Numbered from the stretch's first letter, positions 42,785-52,536 are shown. The stretch: DNA of 64,000 nt from Brevibacillus choshinensis (GCF_001420695.1 NZ_LJJB01000010.1:1737114-1801113); one strand, 5' to 3'. Numbers and translations: made by a program. Notes: generated by a model from the sequence alone, not told the origin.

Positions 42785-42890
42785 ATGGAATGAATAGATG
42801 AATGGCAATGAATCGGCGTACGGGACAGGCGAAAAGTCGGGAGTATCGGGCTTATGTTTGACTCGGCGTTACAAGACATATTTTTGAGTT

Positions 42891-42930
42891 AGCCCTCTTC
42901 CCCAAAACGGTGGAGGGGCTTTTGCTTTTT
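42891..42930 (+). terminator. Terminator of the CofE-like gene
   Basis: AGCCCTC..CC pairs with GG.GGAGGGGCT, followed by TTTTGCTTTTT. Confidence 0.75.
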
Positions 42931-42959
42931 GTAGCTCATTCAACACAAAGTTGCGACTG

Positions 42960-43224
42960 AAATTCGACCTTCTTACGGGCTAGGGCCATCGTCGACGGAC
43001 ACGATACGAGAAGATGGATGTGGTCCTTTTCAACGCTACCCTACACGATCGTGATCCCTCTGCTGTAGCAGTATTGCCGGATAAGCTCGCATGCTCTTGA
43101 CACTACATTTCCAACGAGTACATGATGTCTGTACTTTCGTCACCCATACGAAATGGTACTTGATGTCATGCACCGAATGTCCACCTGTTAGGTAATCGAC
43201 CACGGCTCTCACCTCTAACTTCAT
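42960..43224 (-). pseudogene. tnpA: IS200/IS605-family TnpA transposase remnant
   Basis: Reading leftward from 43224: GGHSVHDIKYHFVWVTK, the start of IS200 TnpA. After a frame change, ACELIRQYCYSRGITIV, an in-frame TAG, then GSVEKDHIHLLVSCPSTMAL, which includes the HUH histidine pair. The frame then departs from the family and ends, so the C-terminal half with the catalytic tyrosine is gone. TnpA mobilises single-stranded DNA using that tyrosine, so this copy is dead. A hairpin CACCT..AAC / GTTAGGTG at about 43208-43230 may be part of the left end. Confidence 0.85.
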
Positions 43225-43345
43225 GTTAGGTGTGGCCTGCTACACTGTCCACGCGCTGGAAGCTTTCCAGCTAAAGCCGCTGAGTTAGACCTGGCGCATG
43301 GAAACTAAACGGGTGTTCCATTCATTTCAAGGCGCCTTTGTCAGT

Positions 43346-43388
43346 AAAAAAACTCTTTGAATTCCGCTTGCATGCGAGAATCAAAGAG
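43346..43388 (-). terminator. Terminator of the TMEM175-family gene
   Basis: CTCTTTGA.TTC pairs with GAA.TCAAAGAG on the minus strand and is followed by seven T residues, just past the stop at 43395. Confidence 0.85.
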
Positions 43389-43394
43389 CATTTC

Positions 43395-43973
43395 TTAGTG
43401 GCCTTTCAGGACGTGCTCGATTCGCTTATCCGGAACGAACCAGATTATGGCAACAAGTACGAAAAAGAAGCCGGATATCCAAGGACTCACATATGCGGTT
43501 AAGACCGCGATCAAGTAGAGCAAGGGAGATAATTTCCCCTTCAGGTCTTTTCCCATCGCCACGACGAACGAGGAATCGCCGGAATGCTGCTTAATAATCG
43601 CCCGCTGAAGCAGCCGGTACGAGAATGCCGCTAGTAGTAGAATAATACCGTACAGCGCTGTTGGAGTGGCTGCAAAACGGCTTTCCCCCATCCAAGCTGT
43701 CGTGAACGGCACAAGGGATAACCAGAAGAGAAGCAGCAAGTTGAGCCACATCAACCGCCCGTTCATCGTTCGTACCATGTGCAGCAGATGATGATGATTG
43801 TTCCAATAGATGCCGACATAAACGAAACTGAAGATGTAGCTTAGAATTTTCGGGCCAAGTTTGCTCAGAGCATACCAGTCATGACATTCCGGCACTTTAA
43901 ATTCTAACACCATGATCGTAATGATAATCGCCAGCACGCCATCGCTGAACGCTTCCATCCGATTTGCTTTCAG
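43395..43973 (-). CDS. TMEM175-family (DUF1211) potassium channel-like protein
   Basis: A six-helix membrane protein of 187-192 residues. The hallmark of bacterial TMEM175 channels, RxxxFSD, reads R-MEAFSD here, and WNNHHHLLHMV (~55) is the usual second motif. Such proteins conduct potassium as tetramers. An ATG at 43958 would start inside the motif, after the arginine. Upstream, CTG at 43973 is preceded at 7 bases by GGAAGAGGTG, and the codons between (L-K-A-N-R) restore the arginine. The frame closes just above at a TGA. I therefore extend the gene to the CTG, an uncommon start codon. No potassium-related neighbour is present. Confidence 0.75.
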   Translation of the reverse strand: MKANRMEAFSDGVLAIIITIMVLEFKVPECHDWYALSKLGPKILSYIFSFVYVGIYWNNHHHLLHMVRTMNGRLMWLNLLLLFWLSLVPFTTAWMGESRFAATPTALYGIILLLAAFSYRLLQRAIIKQHSGDSSFVVAMGKDLKGKLSPLLYLIAVLTAYVSPWISGFFFVLVAIIWFVPDKRIEHVLKGH

Positions 43974-44126
43974 AGTGGTTCACCTCTTCCTCTCTTCCCG
44001 CTTTTTAATCGATGCGACAACAGAAGCTTTGCATAAAACCCTTCATCTTATCAAGAAAAACTTTCACGAATTGTAATCAATTATTCCAACAGTGGCTTTA
44101 ACATTCCCCTCAATTTCCCCCAATTG

Positions 44127-44606
44127 TTACTTGTGGTACGGTTCCCCCCGACTAATCCGAAACGCCCGATACACCTGCTCCAGCAGCACCAACCTAACCA
44201 ACTGATGAGGAAACGTCATCTTGGAAAACGACAACAAAGCATCCGCCCGCTTCAGCACCGCATCTGCCAGCCCCAGCGACCCACCGATCACAAATGCCAC
44301 CTGGCTCCGTCCGTGTAACGCCAGCTTGTCCATTTCCGCAGACAGCTTTTCCGATGACCACATCTGCCCGTCGATCGCCAGCGCGATGACATACTGATCC
44401 TGCTTGATCTGTGCAAGAATACGCTCACCTTCCTTGCGCTTCACTTGCTCCATTTCAGCTGCGCTCATCTCTTCCGGCGCTTTTTCGTCGCTGACCTCCA
44501 CGACTTGCAGCTTGCAGTAAGCAGAAAGTCGTTTGCTGTACTCATCGATCCCCTCGCGCAAATACTTTTCCTTTAGCTTCCCTACGGTAATAATCGAAAT
44601 CTGCAC
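44127..44606 (-). CDS. rlmH: 23S rRNA pseudouridine1915 N3-methyltransferase RlmH
   Basis: A 159-residue SPOUT methyltransferase. It has the characteristic opening [20 protein letters not shown], the SAM-binding knot [18 protein letters not shown] (~103-120) and the C-terminal [19 protein letters not shown]. It methylates pseudouridine 1915 in helix 69 of 23S rRNA within the assembled ribosome, using S-adenosylmethionine. Length and both ends match the family exactly. Its position beyond walJ and htrA follows the Bacillus subtilis order. It starts four bases after the CxxH/CxxC gene, so the two are cotranscribed. Confidence 0.97.
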   Translation of the reverse strand: MQISIITVGKLKEKYLREGIDEYSKRLSAYCKLQVVEVSDEKAPEEMSAAEMEQVKRKEGERILAQIKQDQYVIALAIDGQMWSSEKLSAEMDKLALHGRSQVAFVIGGSLGLADAVLKRADALLSFSKMTFPHQLVRLVLLEQVYRAFRISRGEPYHK

Positions 44607-44610
44607 GTGT

Positions 44611-44853
44611 CTACAATCCTTTCTCTTTCAAAAGCGCAATCTTGGCTGGAGCACCACATGCTCGACACCGCTTGTCCAAGCTCTCGTCCTCTAGCAATTC
44701 AGCCTGGTGTGTATCCGGCGCCGCCTCGAAATCATTCACGTAGTCGTCCAGCTCCTCGTCGAAATGCTCCATGCACGCAAAACGCACATGAAATTCGGAG
44801 AGGAGCGCTACGTCTTTACCCTCGATTTTCACACTTTCCAGCTTTCTGTCCAT
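44611..44853 (-). CDS. CxxH/CxxC zinc-type small protein
   Basis: An 80-residue protein with paired metal-ligand motifs CMEH (~29-32) and CRAC (~66-69), the pattern of the BA_5709/YyzF CxxH/CxxC family found beside rlmH in Bacillales. Between them is an acidic stretch ([17 protein letters not shown]). It probably binds one zinc; its function is unknown. The start at 44853 (MDRKLESVK) follows AGAGG; an upstream in-frame ATG would add 27 residues that do not resemble the family. It precedes rlmH by four bases. Confidence 0.85.
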   Translation of the reverse strand: MDRKLESVKIEGKDVALLSEFHVRFACMEHFDEELDDYVNDFEAAPDTHQAELLEDESLDKRCRACGAPAKIALLKEKGL

Positions 44854-44957
44854 CTCGTTTCCTCTTTTCCGTCCTGTTAATGATATCGCTCTATATTCTA
44901 CCCCAGATCGGTGAGAAAACAAATTGCTACTCAAGAATCGGCATGCCTTATGCAGGC

Positions 44958-44987
44958 AAAAAAAAGAGCGCCGATTTTCTCGGCGCT
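44958..44987 (-). terminator. Terminator of htrA
   Basis: AGCGCCGA pairs with TCGGCGCT around a 5-base loop on the minus strand, followed by C and eight T residues. Confidence 0.95.
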
Positions 44988-45115
44988 TTCAAGAAGGGAT
45001 CTATTGTAAAAATAGATAGAGGGGAACTAGGAACTACATATATGCAAACGGGACAAACTTCATCCCGGAATTGCCCGAAAAGGGTAGGGATTGCTACAAT
45101 AGCGAGCAGATTTCT

Positions 45116-46345
45116 TTACTGCTCAGGCGTCTTCGTCAGTTTCACATTCGCTGTCTTCTTGAAGCCATCGCGGTAGTAAGTGACTTCTACCGAATCGCCC
45201 GGCTTTTTGTTCAAGGTCAGGAATTTGCGCAGCTGTGCACCTGTATTGATTTCCTTGCCATCCAATTTGACGATGACGTCGTACTGTTTCAGACCCGCTT
45301 CGCCCGCTGGCGAGAATTTGCCTATTTCGTTCTGTATCACGACACCCGCTTGGACTTCATCAGGCAGATTCAGCGTTTCCTTCCAGTTGTAGCGCGGCAC
45401 ATTCGTCAAGTCGAACGGTTGGACACCCAGATATGAGCGCTCCAGTTTACCTTTATCCATCAGCTCGCTGACGATGGCTTTCACATCGTTGATCGGGAGG
45501 GCAAAGCCCAGTCCTTCGACGCCTTCTTTGGAGATTTTCAGTGTATTGATCCCGATGACCTGTCCTTGGATGTTCACCAACGCTCCACCACTGTTACCAG
45601 GGTTGATCGCGGCATCTGTTTGCAGAACATCCAATTCCCAGTCATCTTGACCATCTTCATTAAAGTCCATTGGCATTGAGCGTTCCAACGAACTGATGAT
45701 ACCTTGTGTTACCGTGCGGGAGAACTTCATACCCAACGGGTTCCCGATGGCAATCGCCGGTTCGCCCACCTGCAAGGTCGAAGAATCACCCAGTTCAGCC
45801 ACAGTACTCACTTTAGCTCCATCGATCTCCAGTACAGCCAGATCGGCGTACATATCGGCACCCAGGATTTTCGCTTCTACTTTTTCACCGGTAGGTAGGG
45901 CGATCTCCAGCTTTTGTGCCTGATCGATAACGTGATAGTTGGTAATGATATGGGCTTTTCCATTCTTTTTCTCAAAGATGACGCCAGAACCTTCGCCTTG
46001 CTCGACATCTTGTGTATTGCTATTCATCCAGTTCGTTCTGGAGCGACCGATGTTAATGACGCCGACTACTGCATTTTCTACCTTTTTCACGGCGTCTACG
46101 GTTCCTGTATCTACCCTGACGGAGACCGGTTTCGCAAACAGATTAGCTGTTGGATTGCTCATGACGTTCGATGCGCCCGGCTTCACCATATTAATGTATC
46201 CGGCGTTGGAGAGAGTCGGCAGCGTAAGTAGTACGACCATTCCCCCAATCACCGCAGAAGTCACAGACGTCATGATTGTACGTCCTACACCCGCCCCACG
46301 TCGATTCTTCCGTTCCACGTGAGTCAAATCATCATAAAATCCCAT
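45116..46345 (-). CDS. htrA: HtrA/DegP-type membrane-anchored serine protease
   Basis: A 409-residue protein. One N-terminal membrane helix (TSVTSAVIGGMVVLLTLP, ~27-44) anchors a trypsin-like protease facing outside. The triad is visible: His in TNYHVID (~137), Asp in YADLAVLEID (~168) and Ser in NPGNSGGALV (~248). A C-terminal PDZ domain (~310-405) contains GEAGLKQYDVIVKLDGKEIN. It degrades or refolds damaged exported proteins. In Bacillus subtilis the equivalent gene (yycK/htrC) closes the wal operon; here it lies in the same place but is separated from walJ by a 78-codon gene on the other strand. Confidence 0.95.
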   Translation of the reverse strand: MGFYDDLTHVERKNRRGAGVGRTIMTSVTSAVIGGMVVLLTLPTLSNAGYINMVKPGASNVMSNPTANLFAKPVSVRVDTGTVDAVKKVENAVVGVINIGRSRTNWMNSNTQDVEQGEGSGVIFEKKNGKAHIITNYHVIDQAQKLEIALPTGEKVEAKILGADMYADLAVLEIDGAKVSTVAELGDSSTLQVGEPAIAIGNPLGMKFSRTVTQGIISSLERSMPMDFNEDGQDDWELDVLQTDAAINPGNSGGALVNIQGQVIGINTLKISKEGVEGLGFALPINDVKAIVSELMDKGKLERSYLGVQPFDLTNVPRYNWKETLNLPDEVQAGVVIQNEIGKFSPAGEAGLKQYDVIVKLDGKEINTGAQLRKFLTLNKKPGDSVEVTYYRDGFKKTANVKLTKTPEQ

Positions 46346-46533
46346 GATTCACACTCTCCTTCCTTACTTATTACTAGGGTAGCAGTTTTTTTGCACTCCT
46401 ATACTTTGATTAAACAATTTGGACAACTTACTTTCATGAGTTCAAGTTTGGGCTTCCTTTTGACATCCTTAGTATACGAATCGTTTTTGGCAAAATAGCG
46501 TGAGAAATAAGGAAAGGTTGTGGAATGTGTAAA

Positions 46534-46560
46534 GCCCTCGGAATATTTCACCGAGGGCGC
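46534..46560. repeat. GC-rich hairpin upstream of htrA
   Basis: GCCCTCGG pairs perfectly with CCGAGGGC around a 9-10-base loop. On the minus strand it is followed by TTTACAC only. It may end transcription arriving from walJ or shape the htrA leader. Confidence 0.5.
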
Positions 46561-46601
46561 GGATATGATAGATTAAAAGCTTTCGAAAGGATTGATAGAA
46601 C

Positions 46602-46838
46602 GTGAAAGAAGTGAATCTGATCGCCAAACTAGCCGACCTGCAAGAAGTAGACTACCAGAATACGCTTGTCCTACATGCCATGATCGAACTGATGGTTGCA
46701 AAAGGTCTCTTTACCCGGGACGAGCTCACCAGCAAAATGAGCGAATTGGACACGCAGCTATCCTTCCACATCGACACGTACGCCAAACTGACCGATGCTG
46801 CCAACAGTCGTCAGATTCAGATCAAACCAGTCCTATAG
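46602..46838 (+). CDS. Small conserved hypothetical protein
   Basis: A 78-residue acidic helical protein starting at GTG 46602 with AAAGGA upstream. It opens KEVNLIAKLADLQEVDYQNT, followed by VLHAMIELMVAKGLFTRDEL and a short coiled C-terminus. I recall similar small proteins in Bacilli of unknown function. It is the only plus-strand gene in the wal region. Its stop overlaps the walJ stop codon region by six bases on the opposite strand. Confidence 0.65.
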   Translation: MKEVNLIAKLADLQEVDYQNTLVLHAMIELMVAKGLFTRDELTSKMSELDTQLSFHIDTYAKLTDAANSRQIQIKPVL

Positions 46839-47624
46839 CTCTTCCAGCTTCGTCGGCCGATCCGGGTACGTGTCGCGCAAATGGACATCGTCGCCCACGA
46901 CTAGACCCTTCTCTTCTAAAATACCTTTCACGGTCAGTCTCGCCAAATCGATCATATTGTTTTCCTTACTCAAGTGGGCCAAATACACGCGTTCTGCTCC
47001 CCCGCCCAGACAATCGAGCAGAGCCTCTCCTGCAGTCTCGTTGGACAAGTGTCCCACGTCACTCAAAATCCGTTTCTTGATGCTCCACGGGTATTGAGAC
47101 ATGCGCAAAAGCTCCACGTCGTGATTGGATTCAAACACGTACGCATCTGCCCCGCGGATCGTTTCTTTGATCTTGTCGCTGACATAGCCTAGATCAGTTG
47201 CGACACTGAGCTTTTTCGAGCCTTGGTAAAAGCAAAAACCCATCGGCTCTGCCGCATCGTGGGAGATTCCAAAGGACTCGATTCCTAAATCTTCCAATTC
47301 TTGCTTTTCTCCTACTGCAAAAAAACGACGTTGCTCTTCTTTGATGGTTCCAATCTGTCCGTCCAGCTCTCCCCAAGTCTTTTCATTCGCGTAGATCGGC
47401 AGTCCATAGCGACGTGCCATGACACCGACCCCTTTGATATGATCGACATGCTCGTGCGTGACGAGAATCGCGCTGAGATCAGCCGGGTTGACTCCGATGG
47501 TCTGCAACGCCGCTTCTGCCTGCTTCCCCGTTATCCCTACGTCAATCAACACAGAGACACGGTCAGTCGCCACATAGATGGCATTGCCCGTGCTTCCGCT
47601 TGCCAATACACTAAATCTCACCAA
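46833..47624 (-). CDS. walJ: Metallo-beta-lactamase-fold protein WalJ (YycJ)
   Basis: A 263-residue MBL-fold hydrolase with the metal motif THEHVDHIKG (~56-65), the opening FSVLASGSTGNAIYV and later SNHDVELL (~165) and HLSNETAGEAL (~190). YycJ/WalJ is the fifth gene of the wal operon; family members are predicted 5'-3' exonucleases, and mutants affect cell division and DNA repair. The gene lies 60 bases after yycI in the canonical order. Its 3' end overlaps a small plus-strand gene. Confidence 0.95.
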   Translation of the reverse strand: MVRFSVLASGSTGNAIYVATDRVSVLIDVGITGKQAEAALQTIGVNPADLSAILVTHEHVDHIKGVGVMARRYGLPIYANEKTWGELDGQIGTIKEEQRRFFAVGEKQELEDLGIESFGISHDAAEPMGFCFYQGSKKLSVATDLGYVSDKIKETIRGADAYVFESNHDVELLRMSQYPWSIKKRILSDVGHLSNETAGEALLDCLGGGAERVYLAHLSKENNMIDLARLTVKGILEEKGLVVGDDVHLRDTYPDRPTKLEEL

Positions 47625-47684
47625 ACATCCCTCTTCCCGTAACGTTCCCTCGCTGTCTGTCTCTCGATTCCGATTCCACCCACT

Positions 47685-48458
47685 CTAACGCTGTGTCACC
47701 ATCGGTCGTTCCAAGGCACCTGTAAAAGCATTAATAAAATGCTGCTTGCCCTCGTGAATGACCCGCCACACTGGAGCCAATGCCTGAATATCTGCATCAT
47801 ACGATCCGTAGTAGCCCAGACTCACACTTTCGATCCGTTCCCCCGGCTGTATAATCTGCTTGTCCACCAACGAACGCAGGGCTGTATAGCCAGAGATCAC
47901 CTGTCGCCCATTCTCTTGCTTGCGCATATGGAAAAATGTCTGTCGGTATCCCAAGATCGAGCCGTTCTCCAGATATACCTCCAGAGGAGCTACGAACACA
48001 GGCATTTTTTGATACACCTGCCAGTACAACAGACGCCCTTGATTGGACTGATACATATCTGCCGTGTATTGATCTGCGTACATCAAGCGCGGACCGATTT
48101 GGCGCAACAGCTCGTTAGGCGTAATTTGTCCTCGAATTGGTAAAGGTGGGTTCAGCTTGGCCGCCAGCGACATTTTCTCCATCGTCGCTGTCAGACCAGA
48201 CATCTCTTGCAAAGAAAGCGGATTGATCCCCACATACTCCGCATTCAAGTAAGACATTTCCGGCGTATCTTGAGGCACCTCGGTCACCAAAGCGATATTT
48301 TGCTGCTTCAAATACAGCTCCATGTCCCATTTGTCGCCCTGTGCCACATCTTGATTGTTCCAAAAACTAATTCGCGTCACATACACCTGGTAGCCGAGGA
48401 ACAAATCGAGGAGAAGAAAGGCCCAGATCAGAATCGTCTTGGTTCTACTCCAATCCAT
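47685..48458 (-). CDS. yycI: WalK-regulatory membrane protein YycI (WalI)
   Basis: A 257-residue protein with one N-terminal membrane helix (TKTILIWAFLLLDLFLGYQV, ~5-24) and an extracytoplasmic domain resembling that of YycH. YycI and YycH interact with the WalK sensor through their membrane helices and modulate its kinase activity. The start overlaps the end of yycH by 14 bases, so translation is coupled. The C-terminal segment AGERIESVSLGYYGSYDAD-like YycI domain is intact, with PVWRVIHEGKQHFINAFTGA at the end. Confidence 0.93.
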   Translation of the reverse strand: MDWSRTKTILIWAFLLLDLFLGYQVYVTRISFWNNQDVAQGDKWDMELYLKQQNIALVTEVPQDTPEMSYLNAEYVGINPLSLQEMSGLTATMEKMSLAAKLNPPLPIRGQITPNELLRQIGPRLMYADQYTADMYQSNQGRLLYWQVYQKMPVFVAPLEVYLENGSILGYRQTFFHMRKQENGRQVISGYTALRSLVDKQIIQPGERIESVSLGYYGSYDADIQALAPVWRVIHEGKQHFINAFTGALERPMVTQR

Positions 48459-49824
48459 GCACCTTTCCTCCTCCCTGATTGGCTTGTGCGGAAATGTACA
48501 GGTTGGCCTGGTTCGCCATTTCCACTACCCAAATCGGCATCAGGTCTACGTACCCTTCCCCTACGTTGGTATGGTAGGCCAGAAATGCATTCGTAATTTG
48601 CTCCGTATTCCCGAGCTTTTTATCACGAATGAGCTGATAAAGCTCTGGACCTGACATGACATACCACTCTTTGTTGGAGATATACTTGTCCAGGCTCAAC
48701 AACGAACGACTCAGTGTCACCACTTGACCAGCCTCTGAGGTGATCTGGATCGTATCGATTGGCTTATCCCCCTGACTCATCAGAGGATAGGAACCTACAT
48801 ACTGTCGGAACGTAATTAAATCTTTTTCATTATAGCTTTTCTTCATTCGCTCAAAATGGTAGTCATCCAGCCATCCCAAATGCTTGTTGATAAAGCTCAC
48901 GGCTCCCTGGACCTTCTCTTCATCCGATTGCTCCTGAGCGCGCTGTTGATAAGCCGGATCGGTAAAGGTAAACGCCTGCTGCTCTGACTTCAGCTGGATC
49001 GAACGACTCCCATCCGTAAAAATGACCGTCTTGTCCCGCTCCATGATCTGTCTCACCAATGACGGATCAAGGAAGTACGCTTCGATCAATCTTTCATTAC
49101 TGATGGTTTCATAACCATACCGGAACTGCTGCATGCGCATCTGGTTTTTCGGGAGATAGAACATGCTCCATACCGGAATGGCGCCTTCGATCGCAGAGTA
49201 GGTCCGCTCCGGCTTCACGATCTTCATGATTTGCTCCGGCATTTGATTACCGGTTGCCAAATACGAATCTCGCAAATCCTTCAAGCTAATAGAAGTACGT
49301 GAGCGCATCATCTGGCCTTCTTCTGAAGAAAGGAAGAGAGCATAGACGAGATCCTCATCTTTTTCGTAGTACAGCCACAGGCGATCGATTCCTTTGATCC
49401 GGCTATCGTATTCATCCCGAAAGGTGACCAGACGTCCTACGATGGACAGGGGTACCGTGCTTCTGAAGCGGACCTCCAGTCCCATCTTTTCCCGGGCAAT
49501 TTCCCCCCACTTATCATTCGAGAGCATATACGGGGTAAAATCGAGGAAAATCCATTTGGACATTTCCTTCACGATCATGCTATAGGGCCCGTCTGTCGCC
49601 ACCGCTTGGGTATGTCGATCCTCTCCATAGTGAAACACGACAGATTCCGGTTTCACGAGCTGCACCAGCTGCTTTTCCTGCACAGGCTTTGATTCCGTAT
49701 ATTGAGCTGGCTCGATAAACTGAAATTTCGGCTGGTTGCTCCATAACATCGCGGTCAAACAAAAGCTCGCCAGCACCAGCAGATTGAGTAATACGGTCTT
49801 GGTAGGTTCCAGCCACCGCTTCAT
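48445..49824 (-). CDS. yycH: WalK-regulatory protein YycH (WalH)
   Basis: A 459-residue protein with a single N-terminal helix (TVLLNLLVLASFCLTAMLWS, ~9-28) and a large extracytoplasmic three-domain body, as in YycH. It works with YycI to tune WalK. It overlaps the last four bases of walK and the first 14 of yycI. The body includes FLDFTPYMLSNDKWGEIARE, and the C-terminal domain reads YLISNK-like KYISNKEWYVMSG. Length and position match the family. Confidence 0.93.
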   Translation of the reverse strand: MKRWLEPTKTVLLNLLVLASFCLTAMLWSNQPKFQFIEPAQYTESKPVQEKQLVQLVKPESVVFHYGEDRHTQAVATDGPYSMIVKEMSKWIFLDFTPYMLSNDKWGEIAREKMGLEVRFRSTVPLSIVGRLVTFRDEYDSRIKGIDRLWLYYEKDEDLVYALFLSSEEGQMMRSRTSISLKDLRDSYLATGNQMPEQIMKIVKPERTYSAIEGAIPVWSMFYLPKNQMRMQQFRYGYETISNERLIEAYFLDPSLVRQIMERDKTVIFTDGSRSIQLKSEQQAFTFTDPAYQQRAQEQSDEEKVQGAVSFINKHLGWLDDYHFERMKKSYNEKDLITFRQYVGSYPLMSQGDKPIDTIQITSEAGQVVTLSRSLLSLDKYISNKEWYVMSGPELYQLIRDKKLGNTEQITNAFLAYHTNVGEGYVDLMPIWVVEMANQANLYISAQANQGGGKVHGLE

Positions 49825-51644
49825 CCCGTCTTACCCCCTTGGGCAAATGGAACCCAGAACGTCACGGTTGTTCCTACGTTCCACTCGCTGGTGATCTCGA
49901 TATCTGCCCCGTGCGCTTGCACTAATTCCCGGGCAATAGCCAATCCCAAGCCAGTCCCACCTTGTCCGCGAGAGCGCGCTTTGTCTACCCGATAAAATCG
50001 TTCAAAGATCCGCTTCAAATCTCGGCTAGGAATTCCGATCCCTGTATCTTCAATCGAGATCAGAACCCGCTTTTGATGGTTATTGATTTTTGCACGCAAT
50101 ACAACCTTCCCCCCTTGGGGCGTGTATTTGATCGCATTGGACAGCAAATTGTCCAACACCTGATTGATCGCGTCCAGATCAATGTAGACAGGCGGCAGCT
50201 TGTCTGGTACTTCCAGACTGAGTTGAACATCCTGCTGCTCTCCAAACATGGAAAAGCGATCAGCAGCGTAATGCAGCAATCGATGAAGATCGGCTTCCTT
50301 GCAATGCAGGCGCACCCCTTGTGAATCAAATCGGGACAGCTGCAGTAAGTCATTGACCAACCGGATCATACGCTCGGTTTCTGACATCGTTACGCGCAAA
50401 AAGCGGTTAGACAGCTCCGGTTCTTCTACCGCTCCGTCTAACAAAGCTTCCACATAGCTTTTGATGGTTGTCAGCGGTGTTCTCAGCTCATGGGAAACGT
50501 TCGCCACAAATTCCCGTCGTTGATGCTCCAGACGCTGCTGCTCCGTAACATCTGCCAACACGGCAATGATACCGCCCTTCTTTCCACTGTCATGCTGCAA
50601 GGGCGTAAAGGTCACGCGCAAAATGACTTCATCCCGATTCGGAAGCATCATTTCAATGAATAGCGGCTCGACCTGCTCATATAGCGGCATTTCTTCCTCG
50701 GGAGGCAGACTCAAAAGATCGTATAGCGTTCGTGCTTTAATCAAGACATCGGTCATGGTTACCTGCAGCATTTCTTCGGCAGCACGGTTAAACAAAATGA
50801 TCTTGCCCTTTCGATCGGCAGCAATCACTCCGTCTGTCATGTTGCTCAAAATACCTGCGAGCTTTTCCCGTTCTTCCTCCTGCTGCAGAATCGCTTCCTG
50901 CAAGCGTAAGGTCATATGGTTAAAAGCCATCCCCAGCTGTCCGATTTCATCGCCGCTATACACTTTCACATTGCTGTTGAAGTCTCCATCGGCTACCGCT
51001 CGCGCTTGACGAGTCATTTCCTTGACTGGCTTGGTGATCGTCCGGGCGAGTACGACTCCCAGCCCAGCTGTAATCACCAGCGCGAACATCGTTCCAGTCG
51101 CCAATATCCCGTTCATTTTTCGGATGGTCGTATACGTCGCTTCCATCGAAGCCACCATGTAGACGGCTCCGTACACGATCTGATCTCCCTTGACCGGCAG
51201 CACTAATACTTTCACGCGAGCGCCCGTACGCGGGTCAATCCGCATCGATTCACTTCGCGTCCCCAGTAGAGCTATCGTGACTTCCGGCTGCGACGTCCGT
51301 TGGCCAATTCGGCTTTTGTCCTCGGTAGTGCTGACGACCGTACCCGTCTGATCGATGACCTGCACGTTTGCCCCATTGATCTTGACCAGATTGTTGATCA
51401 GATTATCGATGTCCTGGCGGTACTGCTCAGGGTTCTGTTCCTTGCCATCTTTGGGACGAAGATCACTCTCCAAGAGGCTCGCAAGCAAGCTCGCCTGACC
51501 ATTCAATGCCTCCGAGAAGTTGTTGATGTAATAACTCTCTACTTCCCGGGCAAAGTAAGCTCCAATGAATTGCATCGCCAGCAAGATGAGTAGCATGTAA
51601 ATAACGACCATTTTCCATTGAATCGTTTTGAACAGCCGCCTCAT
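49821..51644 (-). CDS. walK: Cell-wall sensor histidine kinase WalK
   Basis: A 607-residue sensor kinase. Two membrane helices (~13-31 and ~183-203) bracket an extracellular Cache-type domain. They are followed by HAMP (~205-257), a PAS domain (~262-370), the phospho-acceptor helix [20 protein letters not shown] (His ~386) and the ATPase domain with [17 protein letters not shown] (~490) and GTGLGLAI (~560). WalK phosphorylates WalR and controls autolysins in response to wall status. It overlaps walR and yycH by four bases each, so the operon is translationally coupled. Confidence 0.97.
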   Translation of the reverse strand: MRRLFKTIQWKMVVIYMLLILLAMQFIGAYFAREVESYYINNFSEALNGQASLLASLLESDLRPKDGKEQNPEQYRQDIDNLINNLVKINGANVQVIDQTGTVVSTTEDKSRIGQRTSQPEVTIALLGTRSESMRIDPRTGARVKVLVLPVKGDQIVYGAVYMVASMEATYTTIRKMNGILATGTMFALVITAGLGVVLARTITKPVKEMTRQARAVADGDFNSNVKVYSGDEIGQLGMAFNHMTLRLQEAILQQEEEREKLAGILSNMTDGVIAADRKGKIILFNRAAEEMLQVTMTDVLIKARTLYDLLSLPPEEEMPLYEQVEPLFIEMMLPNRDEVILRVTFTPLQHDSGKKGGIIAVLADVTEQQRLEHQRREFVANVSHELRTPLTTIKSYVEALLDGAVEEPELSNRFLRVTMSETERMIRLVNDLLQLSRFDSQGVRLHCKEADLHRLLHYAADRFSMFGEQQDVQLSLEVPDKLPPVYIDLDAINQVLDNLLSNAIKYTPQGGKVVLRAKINNHQKRVLISIEDTGIGIPSRDLKRIFERFYRVDKARSRGQGGTGLGLAIARELVQAHGADIEITSEWNVGTTVTFWVPFAQGGKTG

Positions 51645-52351
51645 CCAGGCGTTCCTCCCATGCCAGGGTTACGCAGCGTATAGCCCAAGCCACGGCGCGT
51701 GATGATGTATTTCGGTTGGCTCGGGTCGTCCTCGATCTTTTCCCGCAATCGGCGAATCGTCACATCTACTGTACGCACGTCGCCAAAGTAGTCAAATCCC
51801 CACACCGATTGGAGCAAATGCTCGCGAGTCAATACTTGACCCTGGTGACGAGCTAAATAGACCAAGAGTTCAAACTCCCGATGAGTCAGGTCCAACGGTT
51901 CTCCCATTTTCTCCACCGTGTACGAATGGAGGTCAATCTCCAGCTCGTGGACTCGCACCAGATGCTGTTGATCTTTTTCTTCGGTCTTTGGCTGGTGTCT
52001 GCGCAAATGTGCTTTGACCCGTGCGACCAGCTCCCGGGTGCTAAATGGTTTGGTGACGTAATCGTCCGCGCCCAATTCCAGCCCCAGCACTTTGTCCAGT
52101 TCGGAGTCTTTGGCTGTCAGCATGATAATCGGTACATCATGTGATTGACGAACGGCCCGGCACACTTCCATCCCGTCGCGCCCTGGCAGCATCACATCCA
52201 GTAAAATCAGGTCAGGCCTCTCATTTTGAACGACGACCAGTGCTTCCTCGCCATCATAGGCACACACGACCTGATAGCCTTCCTTTTCAAAGGTAAACTT
52301 CAAAATATCTGCGATTGGTTTTTCATCATCTACAACCAGGAGTTTTGCCAT
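51641..52351 (-). CDS. walR: Essential response regulator WalR
   Basis: A 236-residue OmpR-type regulator. The receiver has the acidic pocket [10 protein letters not shown] (~3-12), the phospho-acceptor in [14 protein letters not shown] (Asp ~53) and TAKDSELD and [12 protein letters not shown]. The winged helix includes [20 protein letters not shown] and [18 protein letters not shown]. WalR binds TGTWAH-N5-TGTWAH repeats and controls peptidoglycan hydrolases. The start at 52351 ([10 protein letters not shown]) follows AGGAGGGAG; an in-frame ATG 99 bases upstream is not needed. First gene of the wal operon. Confidence 0.97.
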   Translation of the reverse strand: MAKLLVVDDEKPIADILKFTFEKEGYQVVCAYDGEEALVVVQNERPDLILLDVMLPGRDGMEVCRAVRQSHDVPIIMLTAKDSELDKVLGLELGADDYVTKPFSTRELVARVKAHLRRHQPKTEEKDQQHLVRVHELEIDLHSYTVEKMGEPLDLTHREFELLVYLARHQGQVLTREHLLQSVWGFDYFGDVRTVDVTIRRLREKIEDDPSQPKYIITRRGLGYTLRNPGMGGTPG

Positions 52352-52477
52352 CTCGCTCCCTCCTTTTCTCATTAAGGATTCCACTCGTGGAGCTTCTATT
52401 CCTCTACAATACACCATGTCCTGCGTGTAAAGAAGTCCTCTGGAAATCACTACCTTCTTCTAGTTGATTCACGGGAA

Positions 52478-52511
52478 CAAAAAAAGGGTAATCTCGCGTG
52501 GAGACACCCTT
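52478..52511 (-). terminator. Terminator of the M23 endopeptidase gene
   Basis: AAGGGTG-TCTC pairs with GAGA-TTACCCTT and is followed by a run of T residues on the minus strand. Confidence 0.9.
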
Positions 52512-52536
52512 TTCTCTATTGCCAAAAATTACTTGT

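Larger units (their letters stand above)
42785..43394. other. Spacer with a terminator and IS200 remnant
   Basis: Between the CofE-like and TMEM175 genes there is no intact gene. The stretch holds the CofE-like terminator, a decayed IS200 transposase fragment, some GC-rich sequence (43225-43340) that may be the element's end, and the terminator of the TMEM175 gene. Confidence 0.7.
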
